64,000 nucleotides of DNA. Origin: Styela clava (taxonomy: Eukaryota; Chordata; Ascidiacea; Stolidobranchia; Styelidae). The notes under the pieces are model-generated. The model had not been told where the DNA came from, made no database searches, and worked only from the letters and a program-made list of their open reading frames with translations. The stretch is from the NCBI RefSeq assembly GCF_964204865.1, contig NC_135262.1, positions 15,128,001 through 15,192,000 on the forward strand. The letters are read 5' to 3'. Below are positions 45,428-57,624 of this stretch, piece after piece (position 1 is the first letter of the stretch; every line of letters starts with the position of its first letter). A program made the translations under genes and the position numbers.

Positions 45428-48400
45428 ATGGATAATATTACAACAAAGTGAGTATCGAGTATTTTGAGCTATATAAATTGGTAGTGCTTTACTAAGTGAG
45501 CCTGGAGTAGCCTACATTCGTACTTGCTGTTTGTAAACGATATTTTGTCTACGTTCACGTATCAATGCTTGCAAACAAGTTTTTTCAATCCCACTCTGTG
45601 AGCGCCTATTCTTAAATGTGGGTTAATAACGCAAAATTGTTGTGGCCGATTTGATGCTATATAATTTTTAAGATTTTTGGTGTTTATCACTTACATTAAG
45701 TGGACTTCGTTTGCAAGACTCGAACTTTTATAAGTCCACACTGCAAAAATCGACTGATACTTATTATCTGTACATCAGGCTAGCTTATTTTGAACCGTAT
45801 GCTAGTTTTTTGGCGATTATTTGACCAACGCTGCAGTATGTTTAAACATATATACTCGTATATATACCAATATCTTCAAATAATATTGTTGCATCATTAG
45901 AAATGACTGTAATCTTAGTAATCTGGGTACTCTCGTAGTATGTGAACCAAGGTGGCAGACACCGGAACGTAGTGTACCAGGTCGGGCCATAATTTTATTC
46001 CGATTTTCCTTATTTTATTTCTATTACGAGTTCGGGGACTAGCCAAGTGACGCCCGTAGTATTTGTACCTGAAATTATGGCCTAACCTGGTACATATACT
46101 ACGTTCCGGTGTCCGCCATCTTAGTTCACATACTACGGGAGTACCACAATCTGAGGTTAAACTACACCCAATCAATGGGTTGACCTTTTTGCTTTATCAT
46201 ATTTTCAGTGAAATATCGCATGCTAGATTAGTCCCTTTTTCTCAAGTTATTTAGATTTTATACTTTTTGTGTCTTTGCCCATTTTTTTGGTTCTGTAATC
46301 AGTCCTTTTGCCTCATTGCCGATGTATAGACTATATTAAAATCAGCATATATATGTGCTGTGGTAATCATATTCCAATGCCTGGTTGATGTGTAGTTTGT
46401 GGTTACCATAAAATCCACACGCATGGTTTGTCCTTACAGGAATTCCCTAAACATGACTCAAGAAGTAAACTGTGGATAAAATTTTTACTACTAACCCGTT
46501 CTGATTTACCCATGGAACTCGCAGAAGAACTCTATCTTGAAAGGATCATTTCAACCTAACAAATCACATTGAAGTCCGTACATACGCATAGTAGGCCCAT
46601 ACTGCTTTAAACAACAATACTTGACGCAATTCACCAAATCGATTTTTTTTTATAAATTTTCCATGTTCTGGTTCATGACGATTTATCAAGCGATTTTTGT
46701 TTTATTCTATATGTTCGATGCCTCGTGTTATAAATATTACATTGGGCTTAAAATGACTCCATTTGGGCTTAAAATTCACTCCAAACAAAGCTCTATATAT
46801 ATGAGATATGAGTTCTCAGTACTACGGCATTAATGGCCGTTTCCGAACTGCGGTCGATTTATGTTGATGCCGTTGTTATAAATTCACATGTTTAAAGTCG
46901 ACTCTATGTAAATAGTAATCTTCAAAAATTCTGGAAAAAAATATATATAGAATCAAATTCATCAAAATAAATAAACCCACTTTTAAACCGAACTCCTGCG
47001 TGTGCAATAATTCATGTGTACGTCAAGTCATACAACCTACATTTGACGATAAGATAATATCGAACAATTTAGACTTTAGAACGTCTGTTGCAGTGCTATA
47101 CATAACCGAAAAAAAAAATAAACTTATAACATAGTCATGAATAACATTAAATTTGACAAAACAAATTGACGGGCACTATATCATTGGTTGTGATGTCTAT
47201 GGTTTAGAAACTTCAACTAAAAGAATAAACACATACAATTTGGAAAAAATATTTATGACGTATGGATCATAACTTGATACTCAATGTATGAATAATAAAT
47301 ACACAACAATGGTCCTAAAATGACAGGTTTCAATTTTACATTGGTTTTTGAAATAGGTGAATTCAACATAAACACAATTTGAAAAAACATTTCTGTCATG
47401 ATTAGCACGGACGACAATCTTTTGTTCCGCCGCGAACGATTTTTTTGATTTTTAACAGCTGAATTGTGTTGCGATTAGGAAGCGTTTTCGAATTCTACTT
47501 TATTCTGAAGGACAATAAAGCAGATTTTGTCTCTTGCAGAGATGTGGTTCACCCATTTAGCAGAATTGGAGCAATCGTATCAGCTGTATTCCTAATACCA
47601 ATGGCAGTTTTTGGGATAATTGCAAACCTCGTCACCATAATCGTAATCACAAAGTCAAAGAAACTTTCACGGTGAGATTCAAACTAAGAAAATTTATTAA
47701 TGAAACATAAGGCCAAATGCATTTTTATGCTTTAGTTCCGTGTTCAATCGTCTGATCGTCAGTCTCTGCGTTTCTGATTTATTCTCTGCAATCATCAGTC
47801 CTCTATCTCTGCATCGCCGAACATCTGGATACGACAACTGGATTCTCCCTGAATTCTTCTGCAAAGTAAATATTATAATTGCAACACTTGTGTCAAACTG
47901 TTTTGTTGTTTCTCGTGTATTTAGGAATACGGGGAGACAACAGACGCTTTTGTTTAACTGTTTCTTAAATTTAACACGATATTATTTATCAATAAATCGA
48001 CATAAATTCACTTTTATATTGGAGCTTGATATTTCTTCTTTTTAAAAATCTTCCGTCTCTTCTTGAAATCACGACTGCATAGTCGGTCTCTAGCTTCGAA
48101 TCAGCAAAATTCTACACTGAGAAATAAAAACACTTTTATTTTTTTTTTCAATTTAGACTGATTTCAGACGTTTGAAAAGTTTGTATTAGTGCATATATAT
48201 AAGATATTAATATTAGATTTCAATATTTGTGAATTGCACGATTTCTTATTTTTATTTTTTAGGTATTTTGGTCTGTAGATAATTGGACATCTTTTGTTAC
48301 CTCCCTGCATATACTAATATTTGCTGGCATTCGGATGGCATCCATAAAATCTTCAACGTATTATCAAAAAATTACAATCAAACACGTTAAGGCAAGTCAT

Positions 48401-50353
48401 TCTATCATGTACATAGCACATGCATTTTAATTGTTCGTATAGCGATCATCACCCTGTTTTGGGAAAAACCTTAGCAGAAATTTATATACACTTCAAGTTA
48501 CCTACCCCAAAGAAAGGTGATATTAATTAGACAAAACAGTGTTGTAGATAGGTCCACTTGCAAGGTGTACTTGTCAGGGGATTAATGTGGTGCGCTCAAA
48601 CGACAAGTATCAATTTTTTTTTCAAAATTTCATGTGCCCGCTTTCCTTTTCCAATAGGTTTTAAAACTTGTTTTTCTTTTTTCTTTCCATGAGCCTGTCT
48701 TTACTTCTGTATAAACGTTTCAGAATTTTTTAAAACGGCGAAATCGGATGGCGCCTAAATGCCGGTGTCCTAGAGGCGAAAGAGAAAACGAAGTGCCCAA
48801 TGGTCCCATTCCGCGGAAAATGCTTAATGATAATAATGTAATTAAATAAATGTTTGTTTTTGTTGTATTTCAGATTATGGTGACTGTTATTTGGCTTAGT
48901 ACTTTTGGAAGTGGATTTATTCCCTTGTGGCTTTGGTTTGGAGTGAAATATCCTGATCGACCAGCTAACGCACACGGTACGAATTGGCCAGACTGTACAC
49001 TGCATTTTGTCAAGTACGTTTTAGTGTTTTCTGCGTCCTTGGCCCCGCCATTTTGCACTACATTTCATGTGAAGTATGAACTCATTTTTCCCGATGTTTG
49101 TTTGGTTGGGTGTGAAAACTGCTGATCGTGAACATTGCTGAAAATTTTCGAAAAAAAAGGTTAAATTAATGTTCATTTACAGTATTGGCGAATTCAAGTT
49201 ATACGTCAAAATAGCGTTCACAGTGTTTTATTATATTCCTATGGTGGCAATTTCTATTCTATCTCCGGCTATTGCAATATTCATTATAAGGAAAAGGAGA
49301 CAAAGAGCCCAAAGAAGGAACCCTCAAGGTTGGTTATTACAGTTATTGTAACAGTTCTCGGAAAAAAGTAAATTAATAATCCACGAGTTTGCTATGAAAA
49401 ATATTCGATTTAGATATGAATCAAAAATGATAATAATGATAATTCAACTCCAGGTACAATACCAAATTCAAGAAGAAACGCTAGCGAATATGAGAGAAAA
49501 AAACGCCGAAAGGAAAACAGTGCGATTATTCAGCTTGGTGTAATTGTGGGTTCTTTCATGCTTGGTTATATACCCAACTCAGGTATGGAAGTTGAATCAT
49601 TAAAATTGTTTTAGAGATCTCTGACCCACACCATATTTAGATTGGTGTATCATTCTTTCTCCAATTGTTTCTCGTTATTTCAGTTTACTCATTATACGCG
49701 ACTGCTGCACCACAATCAACACTGCAAGAACAAATCTTCCATTGGCATTTTGGGTCTGTTTCTTATATTTTACTTCGATTATCGGAATGTCTCAACCCAA
49801 TATTTTACAATGTTGCATCCAGGTAATTGTCTCTAAGATGTATTCAGTATAACTTCCATATTTGAAATCATATTAAATATTATAATGGTTATAGAAAAAT
49901 AGATGATAGCGAATTGTTAGGCAAATATATTCGGGCTTCATAGTATCAGTTTCATTGTATGCCGAAACTAATCAAGTAAAATGTGAGAAGAAATGGATTT
50001 TGAAATGGTTATGCTGGAAACTACTATTCGTTAGCTTGCTACATCAAAAATGCTGTCAATAATATTGATTTGGGGCAAAATATTCTCTGTTGATAATTGT
50101 TAAGATAATATTGAAATATCATATTGTGATGCAAACAAAGCATCATACACAATCGTTCATTAATTAAGTTATTCTGAATACAATTTCCAAATTCAGTAAA
50201 ATGAGAAAGGAAACAATATTGTTCCTGAAGACGTTGATGATATGCTGTTTACCAAGATGTTGCAAACCAATAACGATAGATACGGTTGGCATAACAACAA
50301 ACTCATCTACATCAAACGCATCAAGGAACAGAACCCGAGATATTGAACTATAA
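45428..50353 (+). CDS. Rhodopsin-like (class A) GPCR, array gene 3, 9 exons
   Basis: Exons: 45428-45447, 47540-47671, 47736-47865, 48263-48391, 48874-49013, 49183-49328, 49454-49582, 49684-49822, 50197-50353; total 1122 nt, 373 aa. Exon 1 codes only six full residues (MDNITT, one N-glycosylation site), and intron 1 is 2.1 kb with a MITE inside. Exon 4 again ends in a GC donor (AAG-GCAAGT), shared with gene 2. Residues: LCVSD, Cys3.25, Asp3.32 in WSVDNW, IRM, WPDCTL, GYIP, NPIFY; the tail has CC pairs (ICCLPRCC) and a Ser/Thr-rich end. Very similar to gene 2 through exons 2-8. AATAAATAAA follows the stop by about 45 bp. Confidence 0.92.
45926..46145. mobile_element. MITE in intron 1 of receptor gene 3 (GTAC-ended family)
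   Basis: 220 bp. Left GGTACTCTCGTAGTATGTGA and right (inverse) GGTACTCCCGTAGTATGTGA continue as an inverted repeat of about 60 bp (AACCAAGGTGGCAGACACCGG versus AACTAAGATGGCGGACACCGG). A full copy with the same ends lies at 62221-62455 and a half copy at 21665-21800. No clear target duplication was seen and the superfamily is unknown. Confidence 0.85.
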
Positions 50354-53351
50354 ATACGCCAATGAGAGTACTAAATAACAATAGGACTGAATGGAAATAA
50401 ATAAAAACTTTATGCACAAGACTGCTTATTGAAGGTCTATTAATGCGATATCATAAAATGTTATATTGAGCATCAGACTGAGATTTGACCAGGAAATTTG
50501 TTGTGTATGGCGTAACTTAATGTACGTATCATTTTTAAAATAGAAGTTTTCTGATTGTGTAATAAAGGCCAATGCCTTAAGCAGAAAAGGCTTAAATATA
50601 AAATGAAAATTTGGGGCACGATTCTTTCCTCAAGTACATACACAAGTACAGTTATAAAGTACAAAGTACTTCGGAATGTTAATCATATATACTATATTGT
50701 TATGGGGGTTTAAGTTCAGTTTTAAACCAAAGATGCTCAAGCTGAAAATGGCAATTTTTTACCTCCATTAATCATTTATCAGTTAATCAGTTATTCGTAC
50801 TCTATTTATGCGATGGTTCAAAAATCTTGAACCGATAGTAAAGTTTCGACTCTTGCTGTTCCTCTGGTCATGACTCGTTGCTTGAAATAACATCGTCTCT
50901 CAATTCTTTTGACACACCAACCGAAACAAAAATACTTTACTCGATTCGTTTTTTCACGGATTTAATTACGTGATTGGTTTCACTTGGTCCTTCCATATAT
51001 TCGAATATTACTTCACTTTCAATGTATATTTTAAGATTGTAGCGTTTATATGAACTGCGATATAAATAACATATCATTTTCTGTCATGCTGTTCCATCTG
51101 GAACGTACTAAAATAGAATTCATAACTAACATTATTTCCACGGGTCATCCAGATCTCGGGAAAAATCGCAATACAAACCTGCGAAGTAAAAAAATTCGAT
51201 TTAAAAATGATCACTTATTAGAAGAAACTTTACCACTGAACTCCCTTAGATTCAATTGATCATTATCTTCTTAACATAAACGCAAAAAAAATTGTTGGTA
51301 TTGTAACATTTTACTGAAGACTCTTTTAATGTAGAAAATGCGACTAATTCACAAAATCTTTCACTTTCATGTGCTGTGGTATAAAGTTGCACTGTGAGCG
51401 CTATTAATCTAATCTGACCCAATCAGACCGAGCATTTAATTTTCTTGAGTGGGTTATCTTGGACACTTTTAATGCGACATTAATATAGATTTTCTGTTTA
51501 CAATATAGTGCGCATTAAATTAATGGTATATATGGTTTTCCCAAACATTTTGTAGTTGCTTCAACAATCCTTTTCAAGTTTGAGAAAGTCTTTCGAGACA
51601 GAATTGTAAGCGAGCACACATTAGGTAGTTGAATACTTCCTGTACCCTATACAAAGAAACCCAAAACTTAATTTATATTCATTTGAAACTCCAAGACAGA
51701 CCAGCTGAAGCGCAGAAATGGAACGGCGATATTTAACTTGTTACTGTTATCACAGGAGTGGCGAACTTCACTAGAAACCTGTTCAGATAGCATATGGTAT
51801 AGAAATATAATGTAAACATGAATATAAATGAAATAATAGACATGAAAATCATCATAAGTTTTGGAATCACATATTCAAAGTAATTAATCAGGTCGTGTAT
51901 AGAACCTATTTGATGATGAATGAATAAATTCAACACCCATACAGCACGAACTGCCTCTGAGTCATGTTATGGAAGAGATATAAGATCGAGGTGGAGCCAA
52001 AAAAGTTGCAGTTTCAATCAGAATCGTTTTCACTGCTCTGGAATGAAAATTGGTTGAAATAAAGACAACCGAATCTGACAGCGCATGTAAATATACAATT
52101 TTCGTTGAAATAGGATCCGACATAGTTGGGCACGTTGGTGCGATTCAGGCTCGAAGCTACGAACGAGGAACCGGGAGTGGGGTATCGATTACAACATTTT
52201 AAGATTTAAACCTTGAAGTCTTGAAAGTATTTCGAAGGCTATCAGTAATTTAAATGTTTATGTACTTTGAAACTACATAAAAAATATTTAATTTAAAATT
52301 ACCGACAATAGTCAATTGCTAATGAAATAATATTGATACGCTTTATATTAAACATATTGCCAAACTACGGTTTTGATATGTGCCTTGCTTATGTGCATAG
52401 ATAAAGACAATATGCGCAAAATTATTAGATTAAGTTAGGGCATTGAGAATAAAATCAATTGTGAGGTCAGGAATCAAGCTTTCCAAACTCTATCTTTAGT
52501 ACAAATGTGATACATTACATTATTCTTGTGAAGTATTAGACTTGGATGATGCGATTATTTGGTGTCTAGGCCTTTCCTACAAAAACATTTGGGTGAACAA
52601 CCGATTTCATGCAAACTTATTGTAGGTTTATTCGCGATTCATTGCTGTTATCTGTGTCAGAATATATTACAAATATGGTATAATTAGTTATTTAATGATA
52701 TATTGCAGCATAAAATAAAATAAAAAAGGAACAATCAATGAATTTTTGCTTAGTGAAATTTTTGGAACCTTTTTTGCTTTACTAAGCGCTTTATATGAGG
52801 ACGAAATAGCGGTTTGGAAACTCTCAACTGCAATCTAAATTTTTTGTCTGTCAGTCTTGACTTGTATCGATTTCGGGGGTCGTCATTTCACTCGGCGCGA
52901 GCTCCGCTCGGCTCGGGTGTTCGAGATCCGAATTTCCGTTCGAATACCGCACCATTTTTGACAAGAGTTTTTTGGTCGACTACCGGGGTATCACTGCTGT
53001 ACAATCAATTTTTATCATATTTATATACTAAAATAAATTGTATTCTTCGCTATTTTATCCCAGATCTAGGGAGTTTTCTAACGGTGATGTCTTAAAAAGA
53101 ATCTTGGGTGGTAGCATTGAGATAGAAGCGAAGTCAGTATTGCAAAAAAAAAACAGATTAAATTTGTATAATTCGTAAAATCGCCAAATACGTATCGAAA
53201 CTAAATATAATCCGGAAGTTTGAAACGCTTTTTTATGGCCGTGGATTGCCGTGATATTTATTAGTAATGTTTCTATTTTGTCGACGCAACCGCAGGTTAC
53301 ATTGAACACACAATTAAATTAATAAAGAAGGACATTATGAATAGACTCCTA
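50354..53351. other. Intergenic DNA between receptor genes 3 and 4, first part
   Basis: No gene recognised. Polyadenylation motifs at 50396-50405 serve gene 3. Around 52890-52925 there is a short GC-rich palindrome-like run (GCGCGAGCTCCGCTCGGCTCG), unusual in this AT-rich DNA. Confidence 0.45.
50396..50405 (+). promoter_or_regulatory. Polyadenylation signals of receptor gene 3
   Basis: Two overlapping AATAAA hexamers (50396 and 50400) lie about 45 nt after the stop codon. Confidence 0.6.
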
Positions 53352-53627
53352 CAATGTTCCCTCTAATTTCTTGTAGTATGTGTGCGCAGAAATTTTGATG
53401 TGTGCGCACTTTTTTGGAAATGGCTAATATTTGTGCAAAAACCAATGAAGAGATTTTGGCATTCTAACCGGGTAATGGGTGGGCCAACAACAAACTTTCT
53501 CAACCTGCCAACCGAGAAAATTGTTACATTACATCGAAATACGTCTGTGTGCAGTAAATCTATGCGTGTGCGCAGCCTCTGAAAGCTGTGTGCGCGCGCA
53601 CACGCGCACACCTTAGTGGGAACACTG
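53352..53627. mobile_element. Non-autonomous hAT element with perfect target duplication
   Basis: 276 bp. Left end CAATGTTCCCTCTAATTTC; right end (inverse) CAGTGTTCCCACTAAGGTG. Both arms continue into GTGTGCGC-rich DNA (GTGTGCGCGCGCACACGCGCA near 53588). Flanked by an exact 8-bp duplication GACTCCTA (53344-53351, 53628-53635). The CAGTGTTCCC ends are classic for hAT elements. Confidence 0.9.
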
Positions 53628-53829
53628 GACTCCTATTAGTCGTCAATTGAATACTTTATTACCCAACAACATGACATAACAGAAAAAAAACGTTACTCGG
53701 CGAAAACGAGACCCGACCTGCCCAATTGCGGCGAAAGTTGCATGGCGATTCCTGGATTCCGGATTATGGCATTTTGTGTCGGGTTAATATGCAAAATTCT
53801 TGTCAATAATGCTTCAGATAAGTATTTCG

Positions 53830-54071
53830 GGATTCTTTGTACAATGCCCCCGCCATGAAAAAAACACCACCGTCTTTAGAAATTCTAAATAATCCAGTTA
53901 CGGTTTTAGGGTGAGGGCTAGGAATGCAGATTGCGTCGGGAATTCAAATTCTTAAATTATTTCGAACCCGAACCGCAACTGGATAATTACCAATTTGTTA
54001 TTTCGGAATATGATGCTTTTCTCAAATTTCACATTTTTGCATTAGTGACGGGGGCGTTGTACAATAGATCC
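53830..54071. mobile_element. MITE with TTGTACAA ends and 8-bp target duplication
   Basis: 242 bp. Left GGATTCTTTGTACAATGCCC and right (inverse) GGATCTATTGTACAACGCCC form an inverted repeat of about 23 bp ending in CCCCCG. Flanked by GTATTTCG at 53822-53829 and 54072-54079. The 8-bp duplication would suit a hAT element, but the GGAT ends are not the usual CAG type. No coding capacity. Confidence 0.85.
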
Positions 54072-54079
54072 GTATTTCG

Positions 54080-57000
54080 AAAGCCTTCGAATATATGAAT
54101 TGATAAACAAGTCCATACTGCGACAATTGACCGATTTTCAAAAAGTGATCATTTTTTTCGAAATCTTCCATTGTTTTAATCATTGAGCTGAAGTTATAAA
54201 CTTTTTGTTACTTTCAAAAATACCGTGTATCGTGCCACAAATCATTACAATTTCACAAACTAAGGTTACCCCTTCTCCATTAATTTTTACGCGTTTGCCG
54301 TTACTCCCGTAGCGTGTGTACCAGGGAAAATCCCCTCATATTTTATTGAGTCATAAGATTATTTTACGTCACGTCATGAGTGTGGTTTAGTCCATGAGTC
54401 ATTAGGACTAGTAAGCTGTTATTTCCCTTTTCATAAATTTCCCTTTCCTTAGTTTAGTAATTTTACCATTTCCCTGGGTATCGGTTCTTCACATAATGTA
54501 ATATTTTGGTTTTTGAGCGCCCGTTTGCCGACAACACAGCGTAACTATGCTAAAACAATGGTCATTTTGATTCATTGTTGAAAGTATCGATGATCCAACA
54601 GAAATAGATGTTGATTGGAAATAGCGTTGCCAGTAATATTAATAAAACTGACACTCCCATTTTCTCTGTACAGTCGCTAAAAGTTTATGACTTCAAACCA
54701 AACAACACTAAATACACTAAATCGCTAAATGCATCGGGAGCCGCACGAAATTCTTGGGCGTGCCGCAGGTTCGTCACCTCTGCTTTAAATGGAAGTGGTC
54801 CCTCTCCTACAAAAAGATCTGTGAGAACAACTGATTTGATGCACACTTTTTGTAGGTCACTACGACTAATTGCCGTTTCCAGAATATAAAATAGGTATAG
54901 AATATACTCTACTCTGTTACGAATACCAATCGTATTTTATTATTTATTCGACACCGCATTCGACACAGTGGCAATCACGAGTGATATCGGCTTAACCTAT
55001 CCATCCGCAAAATTTTTTCTCACAAACGGCATCAAATATTTTTCGACATATCATTATTCATTCATTACGGAGTGATTGTAGTTTGAAGAATCTGCGCTTG
55101 ATTACAGAAAAGTATTTTTAATCTTTACTTAAAATAGGAAAATAAATTTATTCTGTTTCAAGTATTTCTATTCTCGGGCTATCAAGCTGCATAAAGAAGC
55201 AATGTTTGACCCTTATTTGACAGGCTTCTAGTTGCGAGTCATTGTCTTCTGAGTCGCTCCTGCTTTGCTTGACGTGACGTTTTTCCGACAAAAAGGTGGA
55301 AACAGGGTCATTTTACCTATGAACTCAAATAGTATTGTTAAAATTGAAACAAAATAGAAAAAATATATAGAAAAAGTAAAGTATAAAATCTAAAAAATAT
55401 TGCCAGTTTCAATCTAATCATTGTCATCATGTGTAGCATTTTCTTGTTCCTGAAATAGTTTTTAAACAGCGCCCGGTTCATAACGTATTCAGCGTAGAGC
55501 GCTGTTCAATAGTTCTCCACGCAGCTCCCGAACGTAATTTATATATGTCCCATGTTTGTCCCAACTTCGCTTATATTACACGTTATATTAGAGTCTACAT
55601 CCGTTTCTACCTATTACCTTATCTTTCCATTCATTGTATCGACTTTCTAAGCATGTCATTTTTGCGAAACTTGTTGCTACTAATTTGACTATAAAGAGTC
55701 AGCAATGTAAGAATAATAACTCACATCAGGAAAATTACAATACCCAATCCCATATTTATCCGTGGGAACGTTGTTATGTTTGCTTAATCACATAGTTAAA
55801 ACTGTACCTAGGGTATTTTCGTGCAGGTTTTCTCAAAGCACAAGCAAATAGATTATGATTGAGGAATTGCAAGTGAACTCTGTCAGCCTATAATCTCTGA
55901 GAATACATTGATGCTAGATTATGAAATTATGGAAAGTCGCAGAAATACCAGCTCCTATGCTACAATCAAGGAATAAATGTTTAGGTAAAGTATAGCTGAC
56001 TGTTTTTTATTTGCATTTTTAGCGACTGGCATACTATATATACCAATTTCATGGATATTTGTATATGTTGAAACAAATCACAAAAAATTGGATCTGATAG
56101 ATCGCCACAAGCTATATTTTACCGGATGTATCCTTATTCTTGAAGATTTATAAATGGCAGTTGTTGATTTAAGTGAGTCTTGTAACGAATAAAAAGCGAC
56201 AGCAATTGATTTTTCGAAATTTAGCCATATTGAAGTGCGATATTTTGGATTTTGTGCCGAACAATGAGTATAGTACAAACTTGCCTCGCAGTATATGTAA
56301 GAATACTACAAAAAGACTACCCGGAAGGTCATATAAGAGTAGTATAGAGTATAAATTCGAGTGCTGAGAAAGTTCAGAGGAAATGGCGCAAATTTGAGAG
56401 TACTGGTTATCGAGATCAATTTTATCGATATTGGGATTCGAGAGAAATGATCCTAGGATTTGAATATTTATAATGAGATAGGGTGTTGCAGAAGAAGCCA
56501 TTAATAAAATTTTACTGAATGCTCCTGGTTCAACAAACAAAATAATGGGCTGTTTAATTATTTTGGCGCAAGCTAATATTGTTCGTGGGTTAAGAGATTT
56601 GATGATTCCTGGTGAGTTGTAATATTTGCGTTGAAGATAACAATAATTTCAAAAATTTGATGAAGATCAACAGAGAAATATTTACCGAGGCTTGAAGATA
56701 TACATGACATGACAGGATCATTGAAAGGTTTCAACATAATATTGCACAAAACGTTTTCAATATATTTGCAAGAAATTTGTTCATAACCCAATCTTACCAA
56801 GAAAGTACTCATTTATATTTGGCGATTAATTGTTAACAAACACCTCAGCAAACAACAACTCTTTTTTTTTGTCTGATGTTGTGAAATGAGACGGGACGGC
56901 GTAACGTACTAAATCAATAAATATGGTTCATGATCTTTCAACTTTCTGGTCATAAAAAAGTATAGACGCGGGACTGGAACTATTGGAACTATTTTATTTG

Positions 57001-57624
57001 AAAAATTCAAAAACTTTTGGCGAGAGTCGGTCATCTGTTGTGCAGTGGTCACCTGTTAATTCGATGTAAAGTTTGAAACGTTTCGTAGTCGACAACTTGT
57101 TGTAGCTCTTTATTTTAATGCTTATAGCTCGTATATAGATAATGTAGAAAGGAACTTGTTGAAGAAGAAGTGGCGAATATATGCAGACAAGAAAGCGGAG
57201 AACAATAGTTTTAAATAATTACACTGCGTCATTTTTTATTATATTAAATTTATACTCAATGCTGTGTTTCTAAGTATAGAATCATGTTCTGCGTTACTGA
57301 GATTCACGCGAAATATCTCACATACATGACATGAGTCACATTTACCTTGCGAAGGATTTCCCCTACGCGATTTGATGATCCGAAGGTCAATATTGAAGAG
57401 GAAACTTACAGAAATGTCCGAATCAAATGTTAATAAACGAATTTATCAACATTTAAACTTATTCTGTTTAAAATATTATCTTAAAAATTAAATAAATATA
57501 CAAATTCATTAACTAAAAACATTATTAAAAATAAAATAGTATTTAGCTCAAATTTGATAGTTGCTGTATAGTCTTAACTTGTTGTAAATCTCCAAAAGTA
57601 GTAATCAAAGAAAACAATTTGAAG
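54080..57624. other. Intergenic DNA between receptor genes 3 and 4, second part
   Basis: About 3.5 kb without a recognisable gene; frames up to 123 codons lack motifs. It contains one copy of the 56.3/62.9-kb dispersed repeat. Regulatory sequence of gene 4 is presumably at the right end. Confidence 0.45.
56266..56530 (+). repeat. Dispersed repeat pair, copy 1
   Basis: GAGTATAGTACAAACTTGCC, ACCCGGAAGGTC, GGGATTCGAGA and a final AAAATTTT segment occur in the same order at 62931-63201. The copies are about 75% similar by eye. Confidence 0.75.

Noticed and set aside
45915-46254. Open frames on both strands at 46 kb
   Set aside because: They lie on a MITE whose inverted repeats produce mirrored frames; not coding.
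56169-56540. 123-codon minus-strand frame with hydrophobic parts
   Set aside because: Lies on a dispersed repeat also present at 62.9 kb, where the frame is not conserved.
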